Of a DNA stretch of 64,000 bases, positions 42,714-54,692 are shown piece after piece. How positions within the stretch are numbered: the first letter of the stretch is position 1; each line of letters opens with the position of its first letter. This stretch comes from Rusavskia elegans (Eukaryota > Ascomycota > Lecanoromycetes > Teloschistales > Teloschistaceae), in contig SAUG01000012.1 of the NCBI GenBank assembly GCA_011316305.1, positions 372,001-436,000 on the forward strand, in the 5' to 3' direction. The notes below the pieces were generated by a model that was not told the origin of the DNA, made no database searches, and worked only from the letters and a program-made list of their open reading frames with translations. The translations under genes were made by a program, and so were the position numbers.

Positions 42714-43830
42714 CCGAGGAAAGCCTCGAGTCTTCTGAAGTGTCTAGGGAATCATTTGACCGGCGTTCGAATCTCTGGAACACGACTATAGGTACTCGTC
42801 TGCTCAACGTTCCAAGCCGAAATAAATTGCGATCTTAAAGAGCGATAATATTGGTCTCAACATTCGTCCCGTAATCTCTTTCGCATCGCATCTATACTCA
42901 CATGACGACACTAGGTAGTCCTGTATTATCTGCTCATACCGTCCCATAGCTGACCACTGGCGAAGTTCTCATCTTCCGGAACCATACTTGAGAGGCGGTC
43001 ATTTCCTTCTCCCACCTACTTTTCTGGTTTCCTACTATACTCGCTACCTATCTATCCTCATACAGCCTCACGTCACAATCACATTCTCGAACCGGCACAC
43101 ACTACTGACGTCCACAGGTATCTTGTTCTAAAAATTTCGTACGCATCGATGTTCCCATGAGCTCGCACCGTGCGAGCATGAACAAGCGCCAGAACAGAGA
43201 AAGCAGCCGAGTGTCGACATGAATGAAGCGGGAAGTTCAATTGCAGGTCATATGACAGATCGAAGGTCCTAGGGGAATGACTTCGTCGTGAGAGTCGGTT
43301 CAAAGAAAGGCACTTGATTATCCTACTGACTATCTTGACGTTGATGGGATGACAGAGATCGCCTTGTTGATCGGCATGAATCAAGTACTCAAGGAGCTCT
43401 GGTCTATCAATATCGTTAGCCGGACGTTCGAGTTCCTCGTTTAATAATTCGCTCCGGGCTCTACCGCTCGCTTTAACTTCCTACGTTCGTATGAAGACCG
43501 TCCAAAAGTACAACATGGTTTAATAGGACAGCGGTGGGCAAAAAGTATGTGAGAGCCTGAAATTAAAGGTCTGCATATCATTCACATTTAACTTGCTCAT
43601 GTGGTTGTTGGGAATGTCCACTTTCGAGCAAGTTTGAGAAGATTTGAGGATATCACACCGGACCTGCGTTCCCTGTCTTTATTGCAACATTTCGGCACCC
43701 TTCCTGTCTTCTTTACTCAAGACACCAACGCGACGTACTACTGCTGAGTTTGCTGCTGTAGTTGAATAGCATATCGCTGCTGTCCCTTCAACCCTCTTTC
43801 CTCTTTTACGCAAATCGCAAAACCAGAATC
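42714..43830. other. 1.1-kb stretch without a gene
   Basis: No coding or RNA feature supported. A tRNA-like TTCGAAT at 42766 lacks the paired arms of a tRNA. Confidence 0.5.
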
Positions 43831-43861
43831 ATGTTACGCCAAACCAGAATCATGTTACGCC
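43820..43861 (+). repeat. 21-bp perfect tandem duplication
   Basis: The unit starting AAACCAGAATCATGTTACG occurs twice in a row and duplicates the ATG that would start the following short frame. Confidence 0.6.
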
Positions 43862-43982
43862 AAACCTTCGCTTCCATTCGGCGAACTCTGGGCTGGGCGC
43901 ACGAGCAAATGGGAAGAAGGGACCCTCACGCGATAGCAATACAGCGGTTAGTGTTAATCGGTGTCCACGGCTACTTCTTTTG
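43831..43982 (+). pseudogene. Orphan first exon resembling fungal DUF676-type lipases
   Basis: The frame reads LRQTFASIRRTLGWAHEQMGRRDPHAIAIQRLVLIGVHGYFF and stops at a GTAAGC donor (43983). The stretch RLVLIGVHGYF resembles the first strand and HG turn of DUF676/alpha-beta hydrolase proteins of filamentous fungi. No continuation with the expected GEPTGTS-like block or catalytic serine is visible downstream. Probably a leftover of a deleted gene; family resemblance is only moderate. Confidence 0.3.
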
Positions 43983-44035
43983 GTAAGCATTTTCGAGTAT
44001 CTTTTCGCACGGGACTATCTCAGGCACTGGTTGGC

Positions 44036-44069
44036 CATCCGTTATGGGTGGCGGTCAAGGTATCGGATG
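44036..44069 (-). repeat. Short inverted-repeat element, intergenic copy
   Basis: Arms CATCCG (44036-44041) and CGGATG (44064-44069) are perfect complements. The minus-strand sequence GCATCCGATACCTTGA follows the family consensus. It lies 54 nt after the donor of the orphan exon. Confidence 0.55.
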
Positions 44070-44442
44070 CTCGCAAAGCGATATTAGCCGTTATGGTTTA
44101 CGATGCCCGCATACTTAGCAGTCAATGGTGTTTGCCTGCATGAGAAACGCAGCGGCCTCCACAGATTGACATTGACGATATAGGCAAATCAGCAAAGGTC
44201 GACCAGTCGAAGGTGTCGCTCCATCGGAGAAATAGGAGCCTCGTCTTCTATATCAATCCATGTTGCTCAATTAGGAAGCGAGTCTGATGGCGAAGGCGAC
44301 TCACTACTCGCAACAATTGGATTTCGACATCTACAACAACCAACAGCGCGCTACAGCCATGAAAATCGATCCCAGTCAGCGACAAAATCTTCAGACCTCA
44401 CGTCATTACCACACCCCAAGACTACCTATGTATTCCACCCCA

Positions 44443-45366
44443 TCACTCCCTCTTCAACCCCCTATCCGCAAATCTACTCTGAAACCACGACGTCTCCATC
44501 TTCCGACACGCCAAATCCCAATCACTGGTCCACTGCTTGTAAAACGGCTGATAGCCCAACAACCCGCCTATCCATCTCCCCACCACGATACCCGCTATCC
44601 TCGATAGTGTCCGGCCGAAGGGCACCCACGGTGGCAGCGACAAGTAAGATGCGCCGGCGTCGAACATCTATGCCAAAAAAACGCATAAGAACCTCATAGT
44701 TTGATCATAATAGAGTGGGACCAAGGAGAAGGGAGGGGGTATTTAGAGAGAAAAAAAAGACACAAAACCCACACTCATAACCTGCACCAGATCCGGCCCT
44801 TTCCCCTCGCGCACAAACTGATCCTGATACCCATACCAATTCTGAAAGAACACCGTATCCAACTGAAAAACCTCATCGCTCTCTTCTCCACTCAACACAA
44901 ACACTGTCTTCTCTCCTCCTTCTCCTCCTCCTCCTTCATCCCCATCCCCCTCACCATCATCCTCAAAATGCGGAAACAACCGATGATGTTCCCCTTTCCG
45001 AAACCGCACCTCTCCATCCCTCGCTCCAATCACCCTTTCCACTCCAGAACATTCTATACCCAGCCATCCTTCAGTAACAGTAATGTATTCATCCTGGTAC
45101 GGGTGGAAATGCAGCGGTGGTTTTTGGCGCGAGAGGAGACGGAGGTGTGGGGAGGAGAGGGCGAATGTGACGGTGTAGGCGAAGGAGCGGTGGGGGAGGG
45201 GGGTTAGCTGGGTTGTTATTGCACCGTTGAAGCTGTTGTGGGTGGGTTTGGTGAGTTAGTATTGGGCGGGAGGGAGAGGGTGAGGAATCCTGGAGAGGTT
45301 TGATGGGAGTGGGAATGGGTCTTACGCGATGACGGGTTTGTTGGGGTCTGGTGGTGAGGTTGCCAT
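44443..45366 (-). CDS. Cupin-fold (RmlC-like) protein
   Basis: Three exons on the minus strand, 45366-45326, 45232-44782 and 44667-44443, give 238 residues; both introns keep frame (phases 2 and 0). The cupin motif is PPLHFHPYQDEYITVTEGWLGI, with the two His and the Glu of the metal-binding first motif, and GEHHRLFPHFEDD provides the second. A Glu/Gly-rich insert (residues ~125-150) interrupts the barrel. The C-terminus (LSLPPWVPFGRTLSRIAGIVVGRWIGGLLGY) is hydrophobic. Related cupin proteins often sit in fungal metabolite clusters. The reaction is unknown; it could be an isomerase, oxygenase or cyclase. First gene of the metabolic neighbourhood. Confidence 0.75.
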
Positions 45367-46080
45367 GCTTCTTGCGGAACGAAAGTGTTCCTATAGCAAT
45401 AGGGAGATAGATATTTGGGTATCGTAAGCGGTGAAACGAATTATGGGCTCAAAGACTCTACGGCTATGAAGGACAAAAATGTCGGAGATTTACAATTGTA
45501 GAAGGTGGTCGACTGATTCGCCAAACGACGTAGCTGAAAACTATTTACAGTCCGCCTGCATAATTACGTCGTCGTGCAGGCTCGGCGGGCTATCGCCAAA
45601 AGAAAAAGGTAACTAGAGAGCCAGACTTACTAACATCGGGCATCCAATCAGCTGCTCATCTTACGTTATTACTACATCTCCAACGATGCTCTGGTATGAT
45701 CAGCTGACAGGATTTTGACATGTCGACACTGCTATGTCGAGTTCCAGCTACGCCTTTCTGGGCAGAGATATAACCCATAGCGGCCATAGGAGTAGCACAA
45801 GAAATCTTCCGTTACGCCATACCGAACTTGAAGTATGGGTGTACATTTGCTGGACTTGGCCAAGGAGCAGCAATCGCGAATAAAAGTTGAGTTGACGGAT
45901 ATGGATGAAAAGATTGAGGAAAGTTGATCAAGATCGAAGACGCTGCCCGAAGTATACCTGAAACAACTCAACACCAAACCTATAAAGATGCATCGAAGGC
46001 AACCAGCATCCCACCTATGGAACGCCAGGCAATGCTCCTGAAAACCTCCATAAGGCGCCTGCGCCAACTATAAAGCACAT
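45367..46080. other. Intergenic between cupin gene and first FAD oxidase
   Basis: No gene supported. An imperfect inverted repeat (CCGCCTGCA ... TGCAGGCTCGGCGG) lies at 45552-45589 and could form a strong hairpin. Confidence 0.45.
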
Positions 46081-47828
46081 TCAATAGTCATATGGTCCAA
46101 GATTACCTTTCGGAAGTTTCCATCCCCCTGGAACCAACTTCTGGAACACCATGTCGGGATCATACTTCCTCTGTACCTGTCTCATATTTCTCTGACCCTC
46201 AACACCATAACGGCTAATGACATCCTGATCCCAACTGGCATCGTTCATGAACTGATACGGTTCATACACCCCCTCTGTCCTCGATGCATCCTCGATGCGA
46301 GCATTGAGCGCGCGTGTGGCGTTGTGTACCATTGCATCGCTGTCGGCCTGTATCCAGCCGGCATCCAGTACGAACCAGGTTTGATTTACGTTTTGAAGAC
46401 CTAGAGAATTACCCCCGTGATTGTTACCTACTTGAATGAGGTTGGTGTTGATGGGTTGGACGCCTATTGCAAGAGAGCCACCTGCTGTGGATTGGATGGC
46501 TGCTAGTTCGGGTGCTTTAGTCACAATATCCGCGATCTTCTGATAGAGGGATGCGGTGGGCTTGAAGCTTGTTGCGAACCAGTCCCATCTACTGAATAAT
46601 CAGTCGAATGCCAAAGATAGGGGATTTGGAGGTACCGACCGCGGTAGAGGCGGGACTCGCTGTCCGCTCATCATCTGCGTCAGCGACTGGATCTTGGTCG
46701 TATCGCCCGTGGTGGGTATGGAGTAGAATGGTGCAAATGCGGAAGCATTCACGACCGGTTTCAGATATACCATGTTGAGCACGGCGCCGACGCTGGCGTT
46801 GGTTGTAAAGGCTTGCAGCATTAAGTTTGCGTAGAGGTCCTTTTTGGGTTTGGATTGATATTCTTGCATGGCGGTAAAGAGGGCAGGAAGCTGGTCGAGC
46901 GAGTAGGATTTTATGCCGCCCCAGACTTGGTTGATGGAGTACGTCTTCAGGGTGAATGTCGTGACGATACCTGGTACCGATCAGTAGAACGACTGGGGCT
47001 TTTGGAATTATGTTACCGACCAAAGTTGTTAGCACCTCCTTTCATTGCCTTGAAGAGATCCTGGTCATGGCTGGCGTTAGCGTTGGTAATTGACCCATTC
47101 GCGAGGACCATCTGCCAAGCTGTCAGCTTCCAAGCCCCTTTTTGCAATCAGCAAGCTTACCTCAAAGTTGACAACATTGTCGCAGGTCAGCCCATAGAGA
47201 TCGGAAAGGTATGAAAGTCCACCTGCAAAGCATCAGCCAAATGCTACCGACTTCTTGAGCCATCAGCTCACATCCGAGTATGAGGCCCCCAACCCCAACA
47301 TCTACCACTCTCCCACCCACGACGGTGACATTGTAACGGTCAAGTTCGTTGTATACACCAAGCCACCTTCCTCCAGCTCCGACGGTTGCCACATTCTTGT
47401 GAGGAAAGTATTGCGTGTGGTTGAAATTCGACATATCGATGAGGACTCCATTGTCGATATTTGCCGCGAAGGGTGATGGCGAGTGGCCGCCGGAGCGTAT
47501 TGCAAACGGAATGTTCTGCCTGGTAAGAAGTCGAACAGCTTTTTGCAGGCCTGCTGTGCTTGATGGTCTAGCAATACACGATGGTTTCTTCCATGCTGTG
47601 TGCGACCTGGGATGATCAGTATCAAACCAGACGAAAGAAGGCAGAAAAGCTATACCAATTCTCCGTACTCAGTGACGGATAATTGGTCTCGGACGCTGAG
47701 ATGATGCTGGTATTGCCTAGAGCTACTTCGAGCTGTGGGCATATATTGGTGGAGTTGCGAGTGGAGGTAGACGGAAAGGCAAGGCAGAAGCTCGCAAAAA
47801 GAAGAGGCAAAAACAGTCGAAGAGCCAT
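46081..47828 (-). CDS. Secreted FAD-linked oxidoreductase, BBE type (copy 1)
   Basis: VAO/berberine-bridge-enzyme family flavoprotein that oxidises small molecules with FAD. Six exons on the minus strand (47828-47656, 47606-47272, 47222-47161, 47111-47021, 46970-46640, 46591-46081) give 500 residues; all phases fit. A signal peptide (LFLPLLFASFCLAFP) starts it. The FAD-binding domain holds RSGGHSP, with the histidine that carries FAD covalently in this family, then VGAGGRWLGVY, GGRVVDVGVGG and NFEMVLANG. The C-terminal BBE motif is RKYDPDMVFQKLVPGGWKL. One exon boundary uses GTCGGT as donor. Exon sizes match the paralogue at 54693. Substrate unknown; probably an oxidative step for the nearby prenylated product. 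Confidence 0.88.
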
Positions 47829-48765
47829 CTTACCTTAGACGAGGTGATAATGCAACCAAAGCCTACAACGTCTCGGATTCACTTTTAATACATATGTCTT
47901 CCAGAATGACTCGTATCAGGACGTCACCGTACTCGCCGCCGAGGCTCATCGAGGGAAGACACAGCCAGGCCCGTGTGCGTATGAAAATGCAGTAAGACAT
48001 GTTCGACATTCCCGGGAAAAGTTAAAGTAAATGTCCGCTGCAAAGTCGTCATGGAGGAACGGATCGGGCGAAGCTGAATATCGCCTGCAGAATCCAAGGC
48101 ACGGGTCGCATGATGGTAAAGATAGATGCGTGAGGTACCCGTGCACTCTCAGTGGTGCAGAGTATCGGCATTCAGGCATCCTATTTTGGACTTGGGTACA
48201 GCACGGTTACCTGCTTGAGCTGTTCCTTCAACGCTGGCACCACTCTTGTATCGGGCGTACGGCTGGACAGACTGTTCCACAGGGAGAAGGAGGACGTGTC
48301 ACGTTAATTCCTCAACAGCCACTAAGATCACCACATCAGCATCTTCATGCAAGTCATCCTCCAAGCCTCCGGCGCTACCCAACGGCACAAGGCTTCCAGT
48401 CTGAACCGTTGTGAAAGACAATGAGACAACGAGCTTCTCGCTCAAGCCTCCAGCTGAGGACTGCGATAGATGTTTCGATCTTCAGCCGCCGGTAGTGTGA
48501 TCCTAGTAAGATCCATCGTTAACAATCCTAGGTAAAGTGGTGCGTCTCCATAATGTCTGTGGGTCAAGGCAACTATTTGAACAGTACGAGTACGGTGAGT
48601 CGATACTCGGTATGTCGATTCGATAATTATAAGTCGATAGGTCGATTGGTGCGGCGCTGCCTGCTTCAGCCCCGCGATAAAGACCACTTTATACTCAGCT
48701 CCTCTTCAACTACCGCGGTCTCCTCACTACTCCGTACCCTGTGATAGTTGGAATCAGACCCCACA
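47829..48765. other. Divergent promoter between FAD oxidase 1 and SDR
   Basis: No gene. A run of GTCGAT/TCGAT repeats (48598-48650) may be a regulatory cluster. Confidence 0.45.
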
Positions 48766-49856
48766 ATGGCGGGCACTTTCATCATTACCGGAGCTAACGG
48801 TTCCCTCGCAATCCCTGCGATCCAGCATCTCCTCAGCCACCATCCAGGTTGCACCCTCGTAGGCACAGTCCGTAACGCCTCAGACGCCGACACCAACACC
48901 ACCACCCTCCGCGACACGCTCTCCCACTTCCCCTCCGCCAAAACCTCCATTCGTGAACTCGACCTCTCCAGCCTCTCCTCAGTCCAAAGCTTCACCAGCT
49001 CTATCGCCTCCGAAATCTCATCCGGCAAACTCCCTCCTCTCACCTCCATCATCTGTAACGCCTACTACTGGAACCTCAACGCCCCTCTCCAAACAACAAA
49101 CGATGGCTACGAGAAAACATTCCAAGTCTCCCACCTCGCCCACGTGGCTCTGGTCCTCCGCTTACTCGGCAGCTTCGGCCCCTCCGGCGGTCGGATTGTG
49201 CTGTTCTCCAGCGACTCACATTGGCCTGGCAAGAACAGTATGGCCAAATACCCGCCCGCCATACCCGATGACCTAGATTTGCTCGTGAAGCCCGCTGCCG
49301 ACGAGCCCGTCGACTATTTCGGGCGCGGGTTCCTGAGGTATGCGAATTCGAAGCTGGCGATTGTAATGTGGATGTATGCGCTCAATCGGGCTTTGGAAAA
49401 GGTAATCTCCCCATCTCCAATTACCCCAATCCCAGTTCCCATCGCAATCAGGCGAGAGAGAGAGAGAGGTATAAGCTGACTTGCAGCCTACAGGACCCCA
49501 AACTCAATAATATCACCGCCGTAGCCATCAACCCGGGCAACCTCTCCGACTCCCGCGCCCTCCGCACAAATACCCCCTCCTCACTCTACTACCTGTCCCT
49601 CTTCATCCTCAGACCGCTTCGACCTCTCCTACGCTTCATGGATCCCACAATACGAACGTCCGCCGAGGCAGGTGCGGATGTCATGCAGTTAGCGACGAAC
49701 GAGGCGTTTCCGGGTGAGAGGGGGTATTTCACCATGTTGAAGAAAGATGAGAGCTCGCCGGATAGTTTGGATGAGGAGAAGCAGCGGAGGCTCTGGGCGA
49801 AGAGTGCGGAGTGGGCTGGTGTTGGCAAGGGTGATACGGCGCTGAAGGCGTTGTAG
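48766..49856 (+). CDS. Short-chain dehydrogenase/reductase
   Basis: NAD(P)-dependent oxidoreductase of the SDR family. Two exons, 48766-49401 and 49494-49856, give 332 residues. The cofactor motif is TGANGSLA (the last Gly of TGxxxGxG replaced by Ala), with VGTVRN following strand 2. LTSIICNAYY replaces NAG. The catalytic YANSK (YxxxK) follows VLFSSDSHWPG. The intron has a GAGAGAGA repeat and two possible acceptors (49485 and 49493); the second keeps AINPGNLSDSRAL in frame. A partner for the oxidases and P450 next to it is likely. Protochlorophyllide-reductase-like SDRs are the closest type. Confidence 0.85.
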
Positions 49857-50256
49857 TCTTGGTGTTGGTTGATGAGGGAAAGTGGACCTGGTGTTTTGGA
49901 GTCTTCAGGCTCAGAATAGGAATAGGTTTCTGAGAGGGGCAGGAAGTTCAGCTTTCGGAAGGGAAACATCCTTTGTCATAATAGTCAATGATGGTAACAC
50001 TGACCCGGCACTTATTCACTGTACTCTCATATGATGATATACTATCATTGCTACCATGACATATGACACTCATAAGTACCAGATGACGCGCCGTGAACGG
50101 TCAAGGTCATTATAGTCGAAACCATTTTGTAGCGGTTTTTAAATGTAATGTACATGTCGTAGACCCATTTATAGAAACGTGACTCCAATCGAGCCGGCCG
50201 AAGCAAATTCCTGCGGCCCCAGAAACTCCAACTAGGGTTTTCCACCCCCCCAGGAT
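49857..50256. other. Convergent 3' ends
   Basis: No gene is visible between the SDR and the 7-TM protein genes. Confidence 0.5.
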
Positions 50257-51605
50257 TTAAACCATGTTATGTTCACGAGTATCTCCTTTCCCAGCATCCA
50301 ACCCAGCACCCACATAATTCATCCTCAGGCCCACATTATCATCATCCGAACTCAGTGATTCATGCTCGCCTGCCTTCGAAACCCGCTTCTTAGGCAAGAT
50401 CTTTCCGAAATTCCCAAACGAAGACGACCCGGAGGAGGTGAAAATTGTGGATAGGCGCTGGCTGACAGATAATATGGATTGACGCAGAGCAGGCAGAGAT
50501 GTCCCGATGAGGGCGACAGTGGGTTCGACTTGTGAAGGGATCCAGAATGTGCGGCCGTAGTGATCGAATTGTGGGGGAACACGAATACTCATTTCGTAGC
50601 GGAGCCCTGGGGGCGGAGTTAGACGTTTAAAATCCGGGCAATGACGGTGGTGAGACTTACATTCGGGATTTATGTCCGTGTAGCGTTCCATTTCGGTAAC
50701 GAAGATGGCGAGTTTATAGGCAGCTGCTATGCTCGCACTATTTTGTGTGACTATTAGAAGGGCTGAGACGCACACAAGGCTGGACTTACGCTGCTCCCAT
50801 CATAAACAAGACGGAGACGCCTATGCGCTTCTTCAGAGGCAACTGTAACTTCGAGACCGGATAGAGTGGGAAGACGAGAAGGATGGCATCGAAGGCCATG
50901 CTAGTGCTGTATAGTGCCACTTGGGTGTAGTAGTAGTACCAGTCGTTGAAGTACTGCTGTCGCTCCAACGGGTGCCATGCTTTGTACAGAGGTCTGCAAA
51001 TGAAGGCCGGAAGGATGGAGTAGACAACCAAGTAAACGGCTTGCAGCGCGAGCAGCAGCCATATGGCGTACTTAATGCGAGCTTGAGGGGTTGGGACGAA
51101 GATTCGTTGGTAGAAGAGCAGGATGGATATACGAATAGCGCATGTCATTGCCGGGTAGAGCCAAGCAGATCCTATTATACCCTACAGCTCTGTCAGCCCA
51201 TTTCGCCGCGAACCTACATGTCTTGCTACTTTGGGGCATAGAGCGCAACATACCTTGAACCAGACGGCATACTCCCCCAGTGTGATCTCCCAAAGAGGCT
51301 TGCCGACTCCAGCATGCAGATTCACATATCCAGCCATCGCAGTCCATCCAATGTACAGAAGCTGTAGCTGGTCTCAACGAGATATCCTTTGCAACAAGCC
51401 AACGGCCACTTACAAGAGCTGGAACCATAGCATAGTCATCGGCGCCGACTGTACTGGTCTGGAACCGCAATCCAAGTCGCCAAAGAACGCAGAGGCTGGT
51501 GACGAGACCGAGGACTATGCACCATGCTGCTATCGAGTAGACCTTGTGAGCGTCGTTGATCTCGGTAGGAGGGGGCAACAGCGGCTGTGATGAAGCCATT
51601 GCCAT
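50257..51605 (-). CDS. Rhodopsin-like 7-TM integral membrane protein
   Basis: Five exons on the minus strand (51605-51414, 51361-51254, 51181-50790, 50737-50661, 50606-50257) give 372 residues; phases 0,0,2,1 fit. Seven hydrophobic segments are visible, e.g. WCIVLGLVTSLCVLWRL, LLYIGWTAMAGY and IWLLLALQAVYLVVYSIL. GADDYAM and CRPLYKAWHP, ending FND, are the marks of the fungal rhodopsin-like domain found in Pth11-like and cluster-associated proteins. The C-terminal tail is Ser-rich and cytosolic, with two basic clusters. It lacks a CFEM domain. Role: signal sensing or transport beside the metabolite genes; not a proton-pumping opsin as far as I can see (no retinal Lys identified). Confidence 0.8.
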
Positions 51606-53185
51606 GCTTGACCTTTCAGGCAAACAGGCGACGGTATGATGATGGAGGGGACCAACAGTGATGGACTCGAGGTGTGGGGACGTGAGGCAGACACTTGAGT
51701 TATGACACGCATGATGGGGTAGCACAATCACTCCGTGGAGCGGTTGGGGGCCGTTGCTTGTATCAGGTGGATGGTGTTCGCAATGGAGAATGACGTCCGA
51801 ATACCCTCGGCGCACCAAGACCAAAGGAGTATGAGGACCGTTCAAACAAAGACAAATCTGAATCATAGGCTAGGAATCCGCCCAACTGCAGATATCTGCA
51901 TGCTGTATGTAATCCTGAGGCGTAGTTCCCCCGTGCTGGTTTCTTTTTTGCGAATGGAACTGTGCAGACCCGACAAGAAGCAGCTATTGGTCGGGTATAA
52001 ATGTAAGGGCTTTGCCTTGCACATGGCTTGTGGGTGTAAGCATGCTCTGCTGCTTAAGGTTGCTTTGGTCTGACAGCGTTTGCCGGAAGACGTCGGGTTC
52101 CCAATGACGATGATGAGCCTTGGTCATCAGGGACGCCTACCCCACGGATATGGTCATGGTGTTCCGCCAAAGACATCGAGGCAGATGAATTTCAGGAAAG
52201 TAAAAGCTTAAAACACCCACCTAGGTACCTACGGAGTACCTTGGGGGATGATTACGACGGTAGCTAAAGAAAGCCAAGGGCATGTTGGTGCATTAGTCTG
52301 TTCCTCAGCCTCCGTAAGCACGGATAAGAGGAGGGAGAAGGATTCCAAGCGCATAGATTGATGCGGAATACATTTCATTTCGGACGCAGGGGCTTTTGCG
52401 AAACTCTCACCCAGCCCAATATAGACCGTAGGTTGATGTCAGAAATCGAGATCCAGCATTGACACCGTACGAAGTGTACTTGTTCCAGGCGCCTCGAAGG
52501 TGGAGGATGGAGGAAGGGAGGTTCGATGATGAGAGTTGTGGGGGAGTCCGGACGGGCCGAGAGTCTAGCAGCCAAGTCACGTGTTGAAGTGGGGCCAAGA
52601 CCTGCCTACGGCCTACCGTATCTTTCGGTCGGATATTTTTATTTCTCAAGACAGACATCACACGAACGAGGCGGTCAAAGAGGGGAGGCACGTCACTAAA
52701 CCTGCATGTAAGATTCTAGTTCACCCCTTCCATTATTCCATGGCACTACTGCACTGGCAGGTGTCCTCTCCTCGACCTTCCTCATCCGCGAGAGTTCTGA
52801 CTGAAGTCAATCTGGAGTTTACAAGCGTACAATAGCGGCACCCGTGGTTGTCGATCAGAGCTTCTGATTGGCGCTTATGAGGGATTTGCGATTCAGTTCG
52901 GGCTCCGAAAAGCCTTCGGTGAACACACAGAGATGCATATGGGCGTGGGAAAACTTGACCTCTCTCACTTCCGAAGCCCTCGTGGCTCGACGCCCTGCAT
53001 GATTGGCCATGCACGAAAACGCCATATCTCGTCTCGACTGGTCTCTATCAGTATGCGGGAGGCCTCACGCCGGTCTTGTTCGCAACTTCCAGGCTGGACC
53101 GCTTGTGACATGCTGTAATGCTTTGTTACCCGAGCGCGATTCACTGCTGTAACCCTCCATGTCAATTTCTGAGGCGCACTTCAGC
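51606..53185. other. 1.6-kb intergenic region
   Basis: No supported gene on either strand. The stretch GTACCTACGGAGTACC lies at 52226-52241. Confidence 0.45.
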
Positions 53186-54250
53186 CTACACAGAACGTTG
53201 GTACAGGTATTCTGCGATCAGCCCTCCGGTGATGGAACCTCCTACAGACCAAAAGCCGTTGCTAAACCACCACCAACAACTTTCCGAATTATGCAGGTCC
53301 ACTTTGGCAACCAGCACGCCAAGTGACGCTGCTGTACCGCCAACAGCGACAACGAAATAGACGATACCCATCCCACTGGTTGTACCGCCAACTACTAAGA
53401 GTGTAGTCATCAAACCCAGCAGTTTCCATAACAGCGGTTTCGTTTCGTCGCGATATAGAACCGCTAGGCTTTTGATGCCAGCCTTGATGTCGTCCTTCAG
53501 ATCCAGATGTGCATAGACCGTGTCATAGATCATGGTCCAGAGGGTACTTGCCAGAAAGAGACATAACGTCGAGATGTCCACACGAGGCTTCTTCACTCCG
53601 TAGCCCATCGGTCCAATCGCGAACGGCTCGATGCCCATGGCAAGTGACCCCATCATGATCCCCCAAGCGAGGACGAACCCAAGCACGAACTGAGGGTAGT
53701 TGGTGTGGCGTTTGGCCCATGGGTAATAGGTCCATATCACCATGCTGGGGAGAGCGTATAGGGCACTTTGGACCAGCGGGTACGGTAAATACGACAGGAA
53801 AAGCCCAGCACCAGCAGCTTGAGTGGCGGTGAACACCAGTGCCGCAGGGTTGGAAATTGCACCTCGAGGGATAGGGCGTTCCCTCGTTCGTTCGACAAGA
53901 GCATCGAGGGGCGCGTCAATAATGTCATTCCAGATATGGATGGCATTGGACACGAAGAAGCTGCCGCCGAGCATCAAGGCGCTGGTCGAGAGCACCTGGG
54001 GGAGTGAAGATTTCTGCAGGATGGCCGCGTGTAGTATTCCAAACATGTGAGGGAAGTAGATGAGGCAGAGACCCGCCGGCGGACTGAGGCGTGCTAATTG
54101 CACATACGGAATCCATGAGTCTGGGAGATGTGCCAACCAGCCAGACCTGTCGTTGCCTCCGTATCCGACCTTCTTCTCCTGAACCCTTTCGTTGGGAGCA
54201 TGTGCCGTGTCCCGATGCTTTTTCTTTGGACCCATCCTAGATTCGTGCAT
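53186..54250 (-). CDS. UbiA-family aromatic prenyltransferase
   Basis: Integral-membrane enzyme that attaches a prenyl chain to an aromatic acceptor. Intronless, 354 residues. Both Asp-rich motifs are intact: NDIIDAPLDALVERTRERPIP (NDxxDxxxD) and the second DLKDDIKAG. LARLSPPAGLCLIYFPHMFG is the family start of the first helix. The N-terminus is Lys/Glu-rich and does not look like a mitochondrial presequence, so it is probably not the ubiquinone enzyme COQ2 but one of the cluster-type UbiA enzymes seen in fungal meroterpenoid pathways. It shares a 440-bp divergent promoter with FAD oxidase 2, suggesting co-regulation. Acceptor and prenyl donor are unknown. Confidence 0.88.
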   Translation of the reverse strand: MHESRMGPKKKHRDTAHAPNERVQEKKVGYGGNDRSGWLAHLPDSWIPYVQLARLSPPAGLCLIYFPHMFGILHAAILQKSSLPQVLSTSALMLGGSFFVSNAIHIWNDIIDAPLDALVERTRERPIPRGAISNPAALVFTATQAAGAGLFLSYLPYPLVQSALYALPSMVIWTYYPWAKRHTNYPQFVLGFVLAWGIMMGSLAMGIEPFAIGPMGYGVKKPRVDISTLCLFLASTLWTMIYDTVYAHLDLKDDIKAGIKSLAVLYRDETKPLLWKLLGLMTTLLVVGGTTSGMGIVYFVVAVGGTAASLGVLVAKVDLHNSESCWWWFSNGFWSVGGSITGGLIAEYLYQRSV

Positions 54251-54692
54251 AAACAGCCGACTTTATCTCCAGGCGCATTGGGAATATCCGCCAAACAGCT
54301 GTAAGGGAGCAGAATCAGGATTGGAGATTGGAGAAGAGGTCGTGGGCTTTATCAGACCGGTTGCAATCATACACCCGCGCGTAGCATCTGTATCAAATGG
54401 TTTTGACTAATGTTTTTTACCCCGGCGCAATGGACACACCCCACAACGTTGAGATCAAGCTTCCGAATCCTTTGCCCCCCCTTGTGCCCCCAAACGACTG
54501 AAGCGAGCGACTGCCGCCACATTGGGGCGGACGATCGTTGGAACGTCTGCGAGGCCGCTGATCCAACCTCCCGACCCCAACCTTCAGATAGGTATAAACT
54601 CCTGTAGGTACTCATGCAAGCCAGGTCCAAGTCCATCTGTGCGATCCTGCGCATGACATTATTCAGCCACGAATCCCTTCTTCCCGACCGCT
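54251..54692. promoter_or_regulatory. Divergent promoter, prenyltransferase and FAD oxidase 2
   Basis: 442 bases between two divergently transcribed cluster genes. No binding site can be named with confidence. A CGG-flanked pair for a Zn2Cys6 regulator was looked for but is not clear. Confidence 0.45.

Noticed and set aside
42760..42776. tRNA-like TTCGAAT box
   Set aside because: The flanks do not form a T stem, and no D arm, anticodon arm or acceptor stem can be built.
44701..45207. 168-residue plus-strand frame
   Set aside because: Antisense of the cupin gene, whose splice model and family motif are much stronger.
45552..45589. Strong hairpin CCGCCTGCA...TGCAGG as a terminator or RNA gene
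   Set aside because: A single imperfect inverted repeat without poly-T or relatives in the window; noted only as a possible structure.
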